Source: Tanypteryx hageni (lineage: Eukaryota; Arthropoda; Insecta; Odonata; Petaluridae). From it: DNA of 64,000 nt. This document shows positions 43,458 through 55,936 of the stretch, in pieces (position 1 is the stretch's first letter; each line of letters opens with the position of its first letter). Where the stretch lies: the NCBI GenBank assembly GCA_028673005.1, contig CM054116.1:17989840-18053839 (forward strand), in the 5' to 3' direction. A program made the position numbers and the translations under genes. A model generated the notes under the pieces. It made no database searches. It saw only the letters and a list, made by a program, of their open reading frames with translations, and was not told where the DNA came from.

Positions 43458-43892
43458 ATGGAAGAAAACTCTCATGAAGTAGTAAATTAAAATGGGATAC
43501 AGAGTGAACTAAATGATGTAGTTTCCAGAACAAGAAAGAAAATAACCTCGATAACCGACGAAAAAATTGATGTATTTAAAAATATGAGAGAACAAGGTGA
43601 GTCAGCGGTTAAAATGGCAAAAAACTTGGGCGTATCTTTGTCTGTTGTGTACAAACTAATGAGGAGAATACACGAAGCTGAGGAAAATATGGAAGAAGTT
43701 GATTTAACACGGAAGAAGCCTGGACCCAAACCGCAATAAGTTTCTAGATTATCGGACAAAATATGTGAAATTATCCAAGCAGACTGCTCATTGACACAAA
43801 AAGGCATTCAATAAAAGTTGAGAGAATATGACTTCATCTGCACACAGTCTACTATATCGACGAATCTAAAAAATATTGGCATTACTAGAAAA
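43458..43892 (+). pseudogene. Truncated Tc1-like transposase N-terminus, U2
   Basis: Same frame, same stops and same truncation point as in U1. One visible early change (TCTCATGAAG for TCTCAGGAAG). Confidence 0.7.
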
Positions 43893-44518
43893 AGAATTTT
43901 AATAAGTAAAAGAATATAAGCTTGCAGGTTGAAATATCCATTTTTCCATGTTAACTTATGGGGAATGGAAATCATTCTCAGGGATCGAACCAGGTCTAGT
44001 TTGGAATTATGTTTTTGCAAATGACTTTTACTTTAAGAACCGAACATTCGTATTAAATATCAATCTTCTAGCTACTCAGAAAATTAGTTAAAAATAGCAT
44101 TACAGTTCCACTTTTCCACCCACCGATGACAACTACGAAGTCATTTTTATATATTAGATTCAATTAATGGCAGCAATATTGCCCAAGCACAACCGCATTC
44201 TTCCATTTGCTAATTAAATTCACCCTTTTGGCATAAAACTCAACTTTAGACATAGAAACATTTTTAACCTTTCGCCATATAAAGCGATTTTGCTCTGTGA
44301 CTAAACATACCCAATGCTAGGCCATGGAATCAAGGATGGGGAAGTTTGTCACTTCATATACTAATCATTTTTTGATGGCTATGGCACAAAGTGGCTTCAC
44401 ATGGTGCACTAGAAAAAGGTAGAAGTTGTTGCAAGCAAAGCCAGTGCAATTAACATTGGTTATTTTACTGCGGGAAAAATCCGTATATTTATCTCATATT
44501 TCGCTCTTTCTTATTCAT

Positions 44519-45754
44519 TACTCATTCACAAGGATGTAATTCAAATAAGTTAGATATTTTTTTGACACATGAAAATCGGCTGCGTAACGAAGAGTGTATC
44601 AAGTCACACATCGCAATATTTGCTACTTTAGCCCTCCTATATGAACTTTCCGAAAATTTTTAATAATTGCCTTAATAGTACCAACTGTGATACAGATTTC
44701 ACTCAAGCCATTAAAATCATGCACTTCATGGTTAAGACGATGGGAAGAACAATGAACAAACATTGCTTTTGGGTGTAAAGATATAATTTCTTGCTTTCCA
44801 ACCATTGCAGAATATCCATCATTTCCCTGACCAACTAAAATTGCCATTTGCAATTTAAATTAATTAATATCTCTCTGGTAATTCCTTCTGCACTGCGATC
44901 TGATATCCGAATAAACCCAAGAAAAATTATTCGCGAATACGAGTTTGTCCAGTGATAAACTTGGGAAATATAACCCCTATTGATGATAATTGTACTATTC
45001 CCCCAATATCAGTCATTTCTTCGGTCTAAATGGAAATCCCTTCGAATGCATTTCCTGCAGCAACTAAATCATCTCTCAAAATACACCCACAAATTTCTAT
45101 TATTTATTTCGAGTTCTCATAGATGTGTATTTAGCGTTTGCATTGCAAGTAATTAAATGTTTTTGTTTCATCACCTGCCTCAATCCGAAAGATTGAAGAT
45201 TTCCTTAATTGTTAGTTTTACCTCGTAATGCAATATCAAAACAATACTTATTGAATACAGTATTGCTCTATTTTCCTCTTTTGCATCGGCAACTAATTTG
45301 TTTTGCAGCATTTGTTTCGAAGGACTTTTCTCTTTCATTATTGAAATAGAGTGATCGACTTCTGTTTGTGAAGTTTTATGACAGTGGGTTTTGTCATGGG
45401 AACTTGCGGCTTCATGAAATTTTTTGTATTAATGAAAGAATATCGAAATTCCCTATTCGCCCTTTGAGGAAAAAGTATACAAACTTGACATAGAGCAGCC
45501 TTTAAAAGTGTACATTAAGTTAACCAAGGAGTATGCTGAGTAAGCAACGGTAGACGGAAAGGTCGAATATTTTCACTATCATGCTTAAAGTCATAAGTCG
45601 GTGAAGATGTCCAGCATTTGCTCAAGATTTCATATTTAAATTCACTAATCATACTTTGTGGCCTTTCATCTACCCTTACACAATCCAATATCAAAATGTT
45701 CACTAACTTCTGAAGCGACATCATAGATCTCAAGTTGATCATCAACTTCATCAA
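44519..45754 (-). pseudogene. hAT (ZMYM1-like) transposase pseudogene across the U2/U3 boundary
   Basis: Practically identical to 33885-35120 at an offset of 10,634 bp, including the loss of the G-G-V-Q-A-K codons. Visible differences are single substitutions, such as TCTCTGGTAATT for TCTCTGATAATT near 44877. Confidence 0.72.
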
Positions 45755-46546
45755 TTCCTGGATCCAATTTCGTTTTTATTTAAATAATGCGTAATATATA
45801 TAGAGTTTTATTGCTGTTATTGAGAAAATATTTATATACGAAATTCATTTTCATTACTACCATTGGCTACAAAACGTAACATGGAGCTCGTAAAAATATA
45901 CAAATAAGGATGTGCACTATGGCAAAGCAAATAAAATTAAATACAACACAAAACATAATGAAATGTTATATTTTTAATTCATTTGTTCATTAAACCAAAT
46001 AAGAAAAACGCCTTAAAATTAACCTACCTTCTTATTGAAGTTAACTGGGAGTTAATAATTTTCTAACAGAAAAATATTCAGTTAAATAGGTTTATGAGCA
46101 AATCTTTAAAAAAGCGATTCCTGCTATGGTACCGCTATTCTTATCCCTAAAGACCTGCTCCTGCAGGATAATTATTTGTGTAAAATAACCGTGCACATTT
46201 TCAAAATTCAACTGAAGACAGGCCAACCTATTTAGAAAATATAATATGCTATCTGAAATTATCCGGGGTTGCTCGGGTTTTTAAGTCAAGACAGACAGTT
46301 GTGAGGAAGATTTGAGAATAAAATCAAGTAATGAAACCAAGTTAATTTAAATTGTAATGCTTGATGTTACGCAATATTTCATGTCTTCCCATATTTTGCC
46401 CAAATAAATAAATTTTCTCGCATCCTTTATCGGCGACTAACTTAGTTTGTAGTTAACTAACTTTGTATCTTTTTTCAAATAATCATGATAAACAATCGAT
46501 GGAATAACTTTTAAAAGATAGTTATTTCACTCGAATCGATTTCCAG

Positions 46547-46807
46547 TTGAAGAAACTGCATCATATTATGTGTTCATGAATATCAAAAAAATTTAAACCT
46601 TGGGCAGGAATTGCACGCTCTAGGGAAGCAACCGGTGGAAACACGTTTGAAGATATAGTCAAATTTAGCTTAACAATACCCATCCCATGCAAAGGCTGAT
46701 TCTGTGGGTTTAATTTGTCACGTGAATATTTTATAGTGAAACCTATGAAACAAAACGTGTTCCCGGACTTTGAAATCGATTTGGCGATAAATGATTTGTT
46801 TGTATAA
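46547..46807 (+). pseudogene. Broken 86-codon open segment, U3
   Basis: Retains the premature TGA. Just upstream it has TCGAATCGATTTCC, the variant shared with the inverted copy, rather than TCGAATGGATTTCC of U1 and U2. Confidence 0.6.
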
Positions 46808-46907
46808 CATGGAAAGTGTTGTTATAATAAAATAAGCAAAAATTGACTAAATTGATGCATGCAAATGTTCAGTTGAAGAGAAGCAAAAAGGACATATAGG
46901 TATTTAA

Positions 46908-47150
46908 ATGAGGAAGAAGTTGACGATTATATTTTGGTCGAAATTAAAAAATTGTTATAGAAGTTTTCTTATTGTACCTTCTTGGATATGTTTTAATTCC
47001 TTAATTTCATATGTAAATGAAGAAACAAATTTCGCTGTCAATTATAGGGAACGAATACATATATTCCTAACAAATAAAAGTATTGCAGGAGATGGAAATC
47101 GGCGATTTCATGGGAATCCGTTGATAGTAGCCGAGATCGTATTTAATTGA
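46908..47150 (+). CDS. 80-aa open frame of unknown function, U3
   Basis: Third identical forward copy of the frame at 26214-26456. The copy in the inverted unit differs by one synonymous change (TTCTGG for TTTTGG). Confidence 0.35.
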   Translation: MRKKLTIIFWSKLKNCYRSFLIVPSWICFNSLISYVNEETNFAVNYRERIHIFLTNKSIAGDGNRRFHGNPLIVAEIVFN

Positions 47151-47320
47151 GAAGATATATTGGAAACACTAATTGACTAATTTTTCTCCGAATTAATTAT
47201 TTGAGCGTAAACTATACTTAAAATGCAATTTGAAAATAACGATTCAAATATGACGCCATAAATTCCCATTAAAAGCACTAAATCAATGCAGTCGTAATAT
47301 ATACGATATCAGTTCCCATT

Positions 47321-47797
47321 TAAAAGCATTGATCTTGTCAGTATGGTTTTAGCATTTGGCATTGTTGAAAAGAGGAATAAAATCTTTTTTATGTTATAAA
47401 AATCAGTTATTTAAGCTATTTCGGCACGGATATTAATTCTGCTTTAAAAAATAAGCAACTCTACTATGTGATACTTGAACAAATCTCAGGAAAGAACTGA
47501 TATAAAAGTTGTCTCGCGTAATTTTTAATAAATAAACATTCATTTTGTATGTAATAATTGTATCTAGCTACGTATATCATATAAGATTTACGGCAAGGGA
47601 GAGTGGCCTCGGGATTCCCTAGAAGTAACAATGACCCCTCTAAAGAAGAAGCCAAAGAAGCCTTCTGTCACACACTTTGCGTATGCGCGAGCCCAAGGTC
47701 AGATTGTTCTACTATCAGCAAACACATGTTGTTCATTGCTCGATGCTGTCGGTCTTCAGTTGTTCGACCAACTACGTGAACACGCACATCTGCACTC
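47321..47797 (+). other. 476-bp segment, U3
   Basis: Same as 36687-37163, with one visible residue change near the end of its open frame (REHAHLH for REQAHLH). Confidence 0.55.
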
Positions 47798-47944
47798 ATG
47801 GAGTGGACAAAAGCAAATACAATCAAACTAATTGAATTTTATGAAAAATATTCAGTTTTATCGGATGATACCTCTAGCGAACATAAACAAGCAAATTATC
47901 GCATTGAAGCGCTAAGCGAAATCGGGTCATTAGTATTTAGCTAA
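47798..47944 (+). CDS. MADF-like domain fragment, U3
   Basis: Identical in frame to U2 (MEWTKANTIKLIEFYEKYSV ... RIEALSEIG). The inverted copy begins beyond this point and therefore lacks it. Confidence 0.42.
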   Translation: MEWTKANTIKLIEFYEKYSVLSDDTSSEHKQANYRIEALSEIGSLVFS

Positions 47945-50944
47945 AATCGGTCGATTATCCGTAATTTCGAAATATTTGCTTTAATATTTGATGAATGTAA
48001 AAACGTACTGGAATAAACGTTGTAGCAAATTTAATTTTGTACGAAGTTCGTTTAAAACATTTCCCCATATAATGCATCGTTTAAGAGATATGTTTATGAC
48101 ATATTTTTTTATCTTACCCCACCACTCCACCTACCGGCGACTATTGTAAACACATTACACTTACGTCTTATGAACGCTCCTTTTTATTTTTTTAACTGTT
48201 GGAGCTTTGTGGCTATAGCCAAAATTAGAAGGCGATGGTTTGAGTTTATTTCTTCTCTTCGTCAAGTCTTTAAATCCGTCTCGCAGTTCCTTGAAATATT
48301 TATTATCATTTAACCTATTTGGAATTTGTTAGAAATATTACTGGCATAGAGAAGGTCATGTGGTGGCCACATTAGATTTTTAAATGTGTAACGGAAATTA
48401 ATAATGGTAAATAACCCATTTCAATTTACACAATTTACCTTTGTTTGATAACACATGTTCATGCCTTATGGAATTGCGAATGTTTTATGTTTTTTATTAA
48501 ATATGTAATGGATATCAATTATGGCCAAGAATTCTTTTCAATGCACATATATATATTTTTCCTTTCTTATTGTATGCACATATATCTTATGGAAGTGAGA
48601 ATGTTTGTATTTTTAAATGAAAATGTAATGGATATTTTGAATTTCATCAGCTACATAATATTTGTTTTTTCCATAGCGAATTCCCGTTTTGTACGTTCAT
48701 TATGTAGATGTGTTCTTTTAATTGTAAAAATCGTTTAATTAATTTAATGACGGCGCAATAATACTCTCTCTTTGTTTCTCGTGAATTGCATTGTTAGGGA
48801 CGCTCGGTTGTCTAGGCAACGGCTACTGCGATAGAACGTTATGGGACTAAGGCGTAAATCATTCGCTTCTCTCAGAATGGAACCAAATATCAAGGTAATA
48901 GAAAAAAAAAATGTTTATAATAGTTATCGTTTTGTAGCTTAGTAGCTGACGACATTGTTCCAGGCTCGTATGATTTTTTTCGGAAGGAGCTGGAGAAAGT
49001 TGGATTGCATAGGTCAAGCTTTTTTTTACAGAGATGTGGGTTTAAGAGGTAAACGTTTTAGGTTCTCGGTTTTATTTGACATAAAATACGCCATAAAATG
49101 CAATTCGTTTGTAAGTGGTGCACACGGATGAAAGGTAAGCGTAAAGCAAAGCAGCGGTGAAATCGAGAGACGTGACCTATCATTTGCATGGAGTGCACTA
49201 ATTGATATCAGCGGATCTCGGGGGTATACCGTTTTATATTCACCGCGTGGGGGAGGTTTTTAGTCATGTTCGAACGTCCTTAGCAGAAAACTATCGCAAA
49301 AATAATCGCTGCGAGCATAATGGTAATTTTCGAAGACCGGTGGCGCAATTATGAAGCCTGCATAAGAATTTTCGTAGCACAGTCAGGAGATGAAACTAAC
49401 ATTGTGGCAGGGTCTAATGTCATTCATTCCCGATCCCATTTCAATGCAAGGAGCAAGTATTCTCGTGCGAGTTTATCTAGTACTTATGTCTTTACCGAAT
49501 CGATGCTTAAGCAAGTCAGGAAAGTGTATCACAAATAGGCGCGTCCCGTTCGATATAGTGTATGAAACTAAACGATACGATTTGAACGAACGCACGGCAT
49601 AGAACTGCAAAACACCACGATCCTATTTTATCTCTCCGTCGACTAAAAATCCCTTCACTTCCTGACTTGGTGCATTAATAAACACATTACGTAATTTTAT
49701 TTAGTACATATTGCAAAACGATACAGAAGAAATGATTCCAGGTAAATATTCAATTTTTATTTACGCAGGTATTTATTTTCTAATCAGTTTTAATCAACCA
49801 AACAATCGACAATTATTTTAAACGTACCCACCTCACATCAGATCATTAGTTGTAATATTTACGTTTCCGTTCTTTCTTCATCTTAGATATCCCCTTTTCC
49901 TTCTGCTTACTTAATCATTCATGCCCGCGTAAGGAATCAATGTATTTATGTAGCTACATATAGCAGATTTACCTCCGTAACCAACAAGTTTGTTTACGTT
50001 GACAACTATTAGGCAGCTCTGCATGAATTTCTCTAACTTCAGAGCGAATTACAAATTATTTGTTTCCCGATAACGGCCACTCCTACCATAAAAATGTATA
50101 CGGAACGAAATACTGTACTAGTTCTACAGGTTCTGTTTGAAAACCTTTTTGATATGACTAATATTTTACGAGACATGACGGAGAGCTCATTTTTTGTCAC
50201 CAGTAAAGTGGTGCCCCTGATTGACTTCCGAGATTCATTTATGTGTTTTTCATGTTCACTCATTCTTGATCTCATTCTTAATCTTAGATCACCATAACTC
50301 CGTTTATGTTATCATGATAGTCACGATGTACCACTCTTATTTTTCCCACAGGGCGCCCTCTACAACATCAAATCCAAGACCATCATTGTTTTATTGACGC
50401 TTCTCCGTATTTTCATAACGATTGAGATAATCAAAATTTTGAAAGTATCCCTTATCACTTATATATTGCTGGATGCTTTATTTAACGACAAAATTCTCAA
50501 AATTATAAACAGTGTATTTTTCAAATTAAAGAAATATATTTGCTTTATTTATCGACTGGGGATGAGGAAAATTTCAAATTTTTATCGAAAGTTAGAAAAC
50601 AGTATTTGGGCGACGTGGGATGGCTTCCTGATAACAAACTTCATAGAAACACGTAAGTATTGCAGAATACTTTAATCAGTAATGGTGGGAAAGCCCTCGA
50701 AATTATTTTCCACTTTATATTTACGTATTTAGTAACCGGCGTTGCTCGACAATATGGTTATTTAATCGCGGTTAATACATGTGATTTCATTTTTTTTACT
50801 TTTAGATGAAATTCCACTGGAAATGTGGGAGTACGTCCAGCCTCTACTCCTAGAAGGGAAACATTAAGGGGTTGGTACCCTCCGCCGAGAATTTGGCTCT
50901 GAACCCGATGTATAAACCCTGCCAAGATGATGGAGAGAACGACG
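47945..50944. other. U3 spacer with ~115-bp repeats and exon-like segments
   Basis: Same layout as U2. The 72-codon segment is open again here from an ATG at 49320. The predicted exon with its acceptor and donor is at 50352-50652. No other feature recognised. Confidence 0.5.
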
Positions 50945-51038
50945 ACGTCGCACTGGATGCGGCTTCCGGTGCCGCCTGCGTAGGCTGGCACGTGCCTTCC
51001 TACGCAGGCGGCGCCCGAAGCTGCATCCAGTGCGACGT
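50945..51038. other. GC-rich near-palindrome, U3 (most symmetrical)
   Basis: The centre reads AGGCTGGCACGTGCCTTCCT, pairing almost completely with itself. The arms therefore extend from 51038 back to 50945 with only a few mismatched positions around a central CACGTG. Confidence 0.93.
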
Positions 51039-51255
51039 ATCGACCCCTGAAGAAGATCTTTGGGATCGAAACGTCGGATTGCCATGCGCCATCATACGCA
51101 GCAGCTACCGGCAGCAGCACCCAGCGCTACGCTGGCGATAGCTTCGCCGTAAACGATAACAACACCTTTTACATCGGTTTCAGAGCTCAAGGACCGGACT
51201 ACATCTTCGAGGGTAGCAAGGCGTGCTCCGATGCAACCATCCGGATAATTCAAAT
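50984..51255 (+). other. GC3-rich YIGFRA exon-like segment, U3
   Basis: Open to the GTGAGT donor. YIGFRA and EGSKACSD conserved; differences from U2 are mostly in the palindrome. Confidence 0.4.
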
Positions 51256-51566
51256 GTGAGTTCGAAATATCAAAATTTTAAAGATGAGAAAAGAATTGCA
51301 GTGAAATTCTCGAATGAGAATTAAATGGAATAAAATGGAACAAAGGAGGGGGAAAAGTAAATGAACAGAAAACTTTATTTATTTTACAATCGGTACGAGT
51401 TGGAAAGTCGATATCACCGTGGTGAAATATTTTTCGATAAAAAGATTCAATAGAACGTCTTCGAGAAAAAAATGTCCTTCTCACTTTAACCTTTGTCGAC
51501 GTTTAGTTCCGAAACTGCGAGGTGCCCTTTTCGAAATAAATCACCATATTTTTCTCTCTCTTTTAT

Positions 51567-51764
51567 GTGATCTGTAAAGCATCGATTAAAAAACTCATTC
51601 GGATAGAGGACGACATTTGTCCACAAACTTCCGCGAAACTCATAAATAGGCGATATAGTTACGCAGATAAAAATTGGAGAGCCGCCCAAGCTTACGACCC
51701 AGATTTGTACGTGAAGCCCCTAAAGAACGCATTTGACATCTCCGGGGATTCCACTAGTGAATAA
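51567..51764 (+). other. IK-motif segment B, U3
   Basis: Predicted residues identical to the U2 copy. Confidence 0.48.
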
Positions 51765-51955
51765 TATAGTTTTCCTTCTTGTTTATGAACCCGCACGTTC
51801 TAGTTGACCCTGGATGGGAAAAGGTGAATCCTGCGATTTAGTGTGTAAACTGTAGTCTGTGCGCTGCTCTAGGGACAAGAAAGCTTGCGATCTGAGGAAG
51901 ATGCGAGGCTGAGGGAGACAAAATGGGACATTGTTAATAATAGCATGTATAATGT

Positions 51956-52207
51956 TCAGAGTTGTTCGAATACAGAAAACGTGTACAACAATGAGAAACA
52001 GTATACTCCATAAATGGAGTACACAGAGGCTGCAAAGGCGTTCTTTATGGGGAATGCGCTCAAAACAGTGTCAATAGATTGGGCGGTTCGTGAACTTTTA
52101 TCTCCAACACAATAAGTCCTAATTACATATATGATCCCGCGGGGTTTTTTGTGGTAATTGTCGTCCTCTATCTGAATAAATCTTTTTATGTGCACCTCAC
52201 AGATCAT
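51956..52207 (-). other. IK-motif segment A, U3
   Basis: One residue differs from the U2 copy (IRTYCVGDK for IRTYSVGDK), a change of an otherwise conserved Ser. Confidence 0.48.
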
Positions 52208-52340
52208 ATAAGAGCACGAGAGATAAAAATGTGGATTTTAAATTGTCGCTCGCCGATATAATTTTCGTAGCGATAGATGTAAACAAAATATGTGATATTA
52301 TGACTGGGATTTTCTAGAAATTTTTTCTGCGAAACTATAA

Positions 52341-52427
52341 ACTGTTATTATATAGACCGCGGACGACTTTGTGGGAAATGTTGCTCTTTATCCGAATAAA
52401 TGTTTTGATAAATAACTTACAGAACAT
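52341..52427 (-). other. IK-motif segment C, U3
   Basis: Same short minus-strand segment as in the other units. Confidence 0.48.
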
Positions 52428-53902
52428 ATCGTATAGGAGCCAGGGAGAGAAAAATACGGTAGCAAATTGTTGCTTGACGGAAGAAACGAGTACACGATTA
52501 TTTAATTTGGAAGTACTAATTGATGGATGCAGTTGAAAATCACAATGCGTTGATTAATTTTAACAAGTTTAATTAATTTAACTAAAATCCGGAAAGTGGT
52601 TTCTGGGATTAAAGATACGGACGGACGGAGGCGACATACCCATAAGGCGTACCGCTGCTGTCACTTAGTTGGTGAAGAACGCATTAAAACTACACTTTTT
52701 GGTACATGTATCTCCAAAAAGCACTAAAATAATTTAATAATCTCCATTGGGGAAGAAACGAATGAGGGATGATAGTTGTGGTTACGGAGTGCGTTCGGGT
52801 TTGTTTAAAATAATTCCTTTTCAAGTTCATAATAAAAATACGTCTCCTCAAAAAAGAGATACGAATAGAAAATTCAGTGAAAACTCTCTCCTCTTATCCC
52901 CTGTAAATGGACGACTCGCAAATCAAAGATTTATAACCGATTGTCATTTTTAAGAAAGATACAAAGTATTGTAATGAGAGACGGCGGAGAGAAAAATTAT
53001 GATTAAAGGTTAAACGAGTCATTGAAATTATATTAGAATTTTTATTTTATTACGAAATGATTAATTTTCTTTTTCATCTTTTTCAGGCCATCTTACGTCG
53101 CTGCATCAAAATTCACTGTAAAATGAATATTTGTTGTACAATAAAAATGTATTTATTTACGGAAAAAATAAATCTTGTTTTGAATACGTCTAATAAAAAT
53201 GTATTTTACATCGATGGTTGAGTAAATATATAGTCTATATGAGTCTATATGCACAGCCGTAGGGAGTGTTTTTAGCGCCCTTGGCAAATCCTTCATTTTC
53301 CGCCTTTAATTAAAATATAGACATAAATCAATTTATCAACATTTAATAACTTTGCGTTTTGGTATTCAATTGTTAAAATAGCAAAGGAATTGAGTCGTGT
53401 CTGCGTCACTGATGATTTGCGAAAGTTTTTGATAGTTAAGTATTGCTCTATGTAGCAGGAAGCGTTAATTGCCGAAGTGATCTTACACAAGGAAGGGAAA
53501 ACCTCCGCGGCGTGTTCTCAATGAAACATAATATCCTAAAAGAAGAATTCACACTAGTAAATTTAATGAATTCCTCATAATTAACTGCTAGTCGCTAAAT
53601 ATTATCCTCGGCAACGTATCATTTCGTACTGCAAAAAAATAACTGAAAGTACGATATAAATACATTGACGTACATCTTCCGATGGCTGGCGTTTTGTGCT
53701 GGTTAGAATTAATGAAGGACTTCGACTTCAAGTAAAACCTTACAGCATGAGAAACACTGCGTTACAACCAGACGCAGCATAAAATGCGTAGTGCAACAGT
53801 ATGACGTCGCTGGTATAGATCGAGTCCTCTACATTAGTTTCAATGCGTAACGCGGTACAACCTTTTTCTGAAGTGTTTCCTAGGCCTGGTTGGACGCGCT
53901 GC

Positions 53903-54091
53903 GTTATCGGATACTATAAACACATTATCGGAAGTTATAGACACATTATTGTTAGTTATAAACCAAGTATCGGTAGTCATAAATACATTATTGGCAGTTA
54001 TAAACAAAGTATCAGTAGTTATGAACAAAATATCAGTAGTTATAAACAAACTATCAGTAGTTATAAACACATTATCGTTAATTATAGATTA
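53903..54091. repeat. 21-bp minisatellite, 9 units, U3
   Basis: Nine units as in U1, although U3 is otherwise closest to U2. Confidence 0.93.
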
Positions 54092-54126
54092 TTGATAATT
54101 ATAAAAAATACTAACCCTACCCTGTA

Positions 54127-54561
54127 ATGGAAGAAAACTCTCAGGAAGTAGTAAATTAAAATGGGATACAGAGTGAACTAAATGATGTAATTTCCAGAAC
54201 AAGAAAGAAAATAACCTCGATAACCGACGAAAAAATTGATGTATTTAAAAATATGAGAGAACAAGGTGAGTCAGCGGTTAAAATGGCAAAAAACTTGGGC
54301 GTATCTTTGTCTGTTGTGTACAAACTAATGAGGAGAATACACGAAGCTGAGGAAAATATGGAAGAAGTTGATTTAACACGGAAGAAGCCTGGACCCAAAC
54401 CGCAATAAGTTTCTAGATTATCAGACATAATATGTGAAATTATTCAAGCAGACTGCTCATTGACACAAAAAGGCATTCAATAAAAGTTGAGAGAATATGA
54501 CTTCATCTGCACACAGTCTACTATATCGACGAATATAAAAAATATTGGCATTACTGGAAAA
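54127..54561 (+). pseudogene. Truncated Tc1-like transposase N-terminus, U3
   Basis: Same truncated frame. It shows more substitutions than the other forward copies towards its end (for example TCAGACATAATATG near 54421), consistent with the end of the recent duplication lying close by. Confidence 0.7.
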
Positions 54562-55281
54562 AGAATTTTAATAAGTAAAAGAATATAAGCTTGGAGGTTG
54601 AAATATCCATTTTTCCATGTTAACTTATGGGGAATGGAAATCATTCTCAGGGCTCGAACCAGGTCTAGTTTGGAATTATGTTTTTGCAAATGACTTTTAC
54701 TTTAAGAACCGAACATTCGTATTAAATATCAATCTTCTAGCTACTCAGAAATTAGTTTAAAATAGCATTACAGTTCCACTTTTCCACCCACCGATGACAA
54801 CTACGAAGTCATTTTTATATATTAGATTCAATTAATGGCAGCAATATTGCCCAAGCGCAACCGCATTCTTCCATTTGCTAATTAAATTCACCCTTTTGGC
54901 ACACAACTCAAATTTAGTCATAGACACATTTTTAACCATTCGCCATATAAAGCGATTTTGCTCTGTGACTAAACATACCCAATGCTAGGCCATGCAATCA
55001 AGGATGGGGAAGTTTGTCACTTCATATACTAATCATTTTTTGATGGCTATGGCACAAAGTGGCTTCACATGGTGCACTAGAAAAAGGTAGAAGTTGTTGC
55101 AAGCAAAGCCAGTGCAATTAACATTGGTTATTTTATTGCGGGAAAAATCCGTATATTTATCTCATATTTCGCTCTTTCTTATTCATTACTCATTCACAAG
55201 GATGTAATTAAAATAAGTTAGATATTTATTTGACACATGAAAATCGTCTGCATAACGAATAAACTATCAAGTCACACATCG

Positions 55282-55305
55282 GAATATTAGAATATTAGAA
55301 TATTA
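55282..55305. repeat. Inversion junction with GAATATTA repeated three times
   Basis: Three consecutive 8-bp copies of GAATATTA join forward unit U3 (ending CACATCGGAATATT) to the inverted unit (starting AGTCAATTAGTG). U3 and the inverted unit each hold one related motif at most. The extra copies look like templated filler at a repair junction. Confidence 0.85.
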
Positions 55306-55332
55306 GTCAATTAGTGTTTCCAATATGTCTTC

Positions 55333-55575
55333 TCAATTAAATACGATCTCGGCTACTATCAACGGATTCCCATGAAATCGCCGATTTCCATCTCCTGCAA
55401 TACTTTTATTTGTTAGGAATATATGTATTCGTTCCCTATAATTGACAGCGAAATTTGTTTCTTCATTTACATATGAAATTAAGGAATTAAAACATATCCA
55501 AGAAGGTACAATAAGAAAACTTCTATAACAATTTTTTAATTTCGACCAGAATATAATCGTCAACTTCTTCCTCAT
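55333..55575 (-). CDS. 80-aa open frame of unknown function, inverted unit
   Basis: Fourth copy. Predicted protein identical to the three forward ones. Confidence 0.35.
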   Translation of the reverse strand: MRKKLTIIFWSKLKNCYRSFLIVPSWICFNSLISYVNEETNFAVNYRERIHIFLTNKSIAGDGNRRFHGNPLIVAEIVFN

Positions 55576-55675
55576 TTAAATACCTATATGTCCTTTTTGC
55601 TTCTCTTCAACTGAACATTTGCATGCATCAATTTAGTCAATTTTTGCTTATTTTATTATAACAACACTTTCCATG

Positions 55676-55936
55676 TTATACAAACAAATCATTTATCGCC
55701 AAATCGATTTCAAAGTCCGGGAACACGTTTTGTTTCATAGGTTTCACTATAAAATATTCACGTGACAAATTAAACCCACAGAATCCGCCTTTGCATGGGA
55801 TGGGTATTGTTAAGCTAAATTTGACTATATCTTCAAACGTGTTTCCACCGGTTGCTTCCCTAGAGCGTGCAATTCCTGCCCAAGTTTTAAATTTTTTTGA
55901 TATACATGTACACATAATATGATGCAGTTTCTTCAA
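55676..55936 (-). other. 86-codon open segment, intact only in the inverted unit
   Basis: Reads KKLHHIMCTCISKKFKTWAG, then SREATGGNTFEDIVKFSLTI, PCKGGFCGFNLSREYF and IDLAINDLFV, stop. The frame is open further upstream without an ATG (TRIDFQLKKL), so this is probably an exon; the first ATG lies at the Met of HHIMCTC. Forward copies carry a TGA in place of the GGA after PCKG. No signal peptide or known domain seen. Confidence 0.4.

Larger units (their letters stand above)
34855..45488 (+). repeat. Array unit U2 (10,634-bp period)
   Basis: Corresponding landmarks in U2 and U3 are separated by 10,634 bp on both sides of the unit and by 10,633 bp in the middle, so only tiny indels distinguish them. 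The duplication that gave U2 and U3 also includes the last part of U1: 33174 pairs with 43808 at the same offset. Unequal exchange or a tandem duplication of one unit length explains this. Confidence 0.95.
45489..55289 (+). repeat. Array unit U3 (truncated by the inversion junction)
   Basis: Almost identical to U2 until about 54.4 kb, then more divergent. From about 54,895 it resembles the block at 7.1-7.5 kb more than U1 or U2 (for example CACACAACTCAAATTTAGTC rather than CATAAAACTC). It stops at 55289, within the 3' end of the hAT frame, before the orientation switch. Confidence 0.92.
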
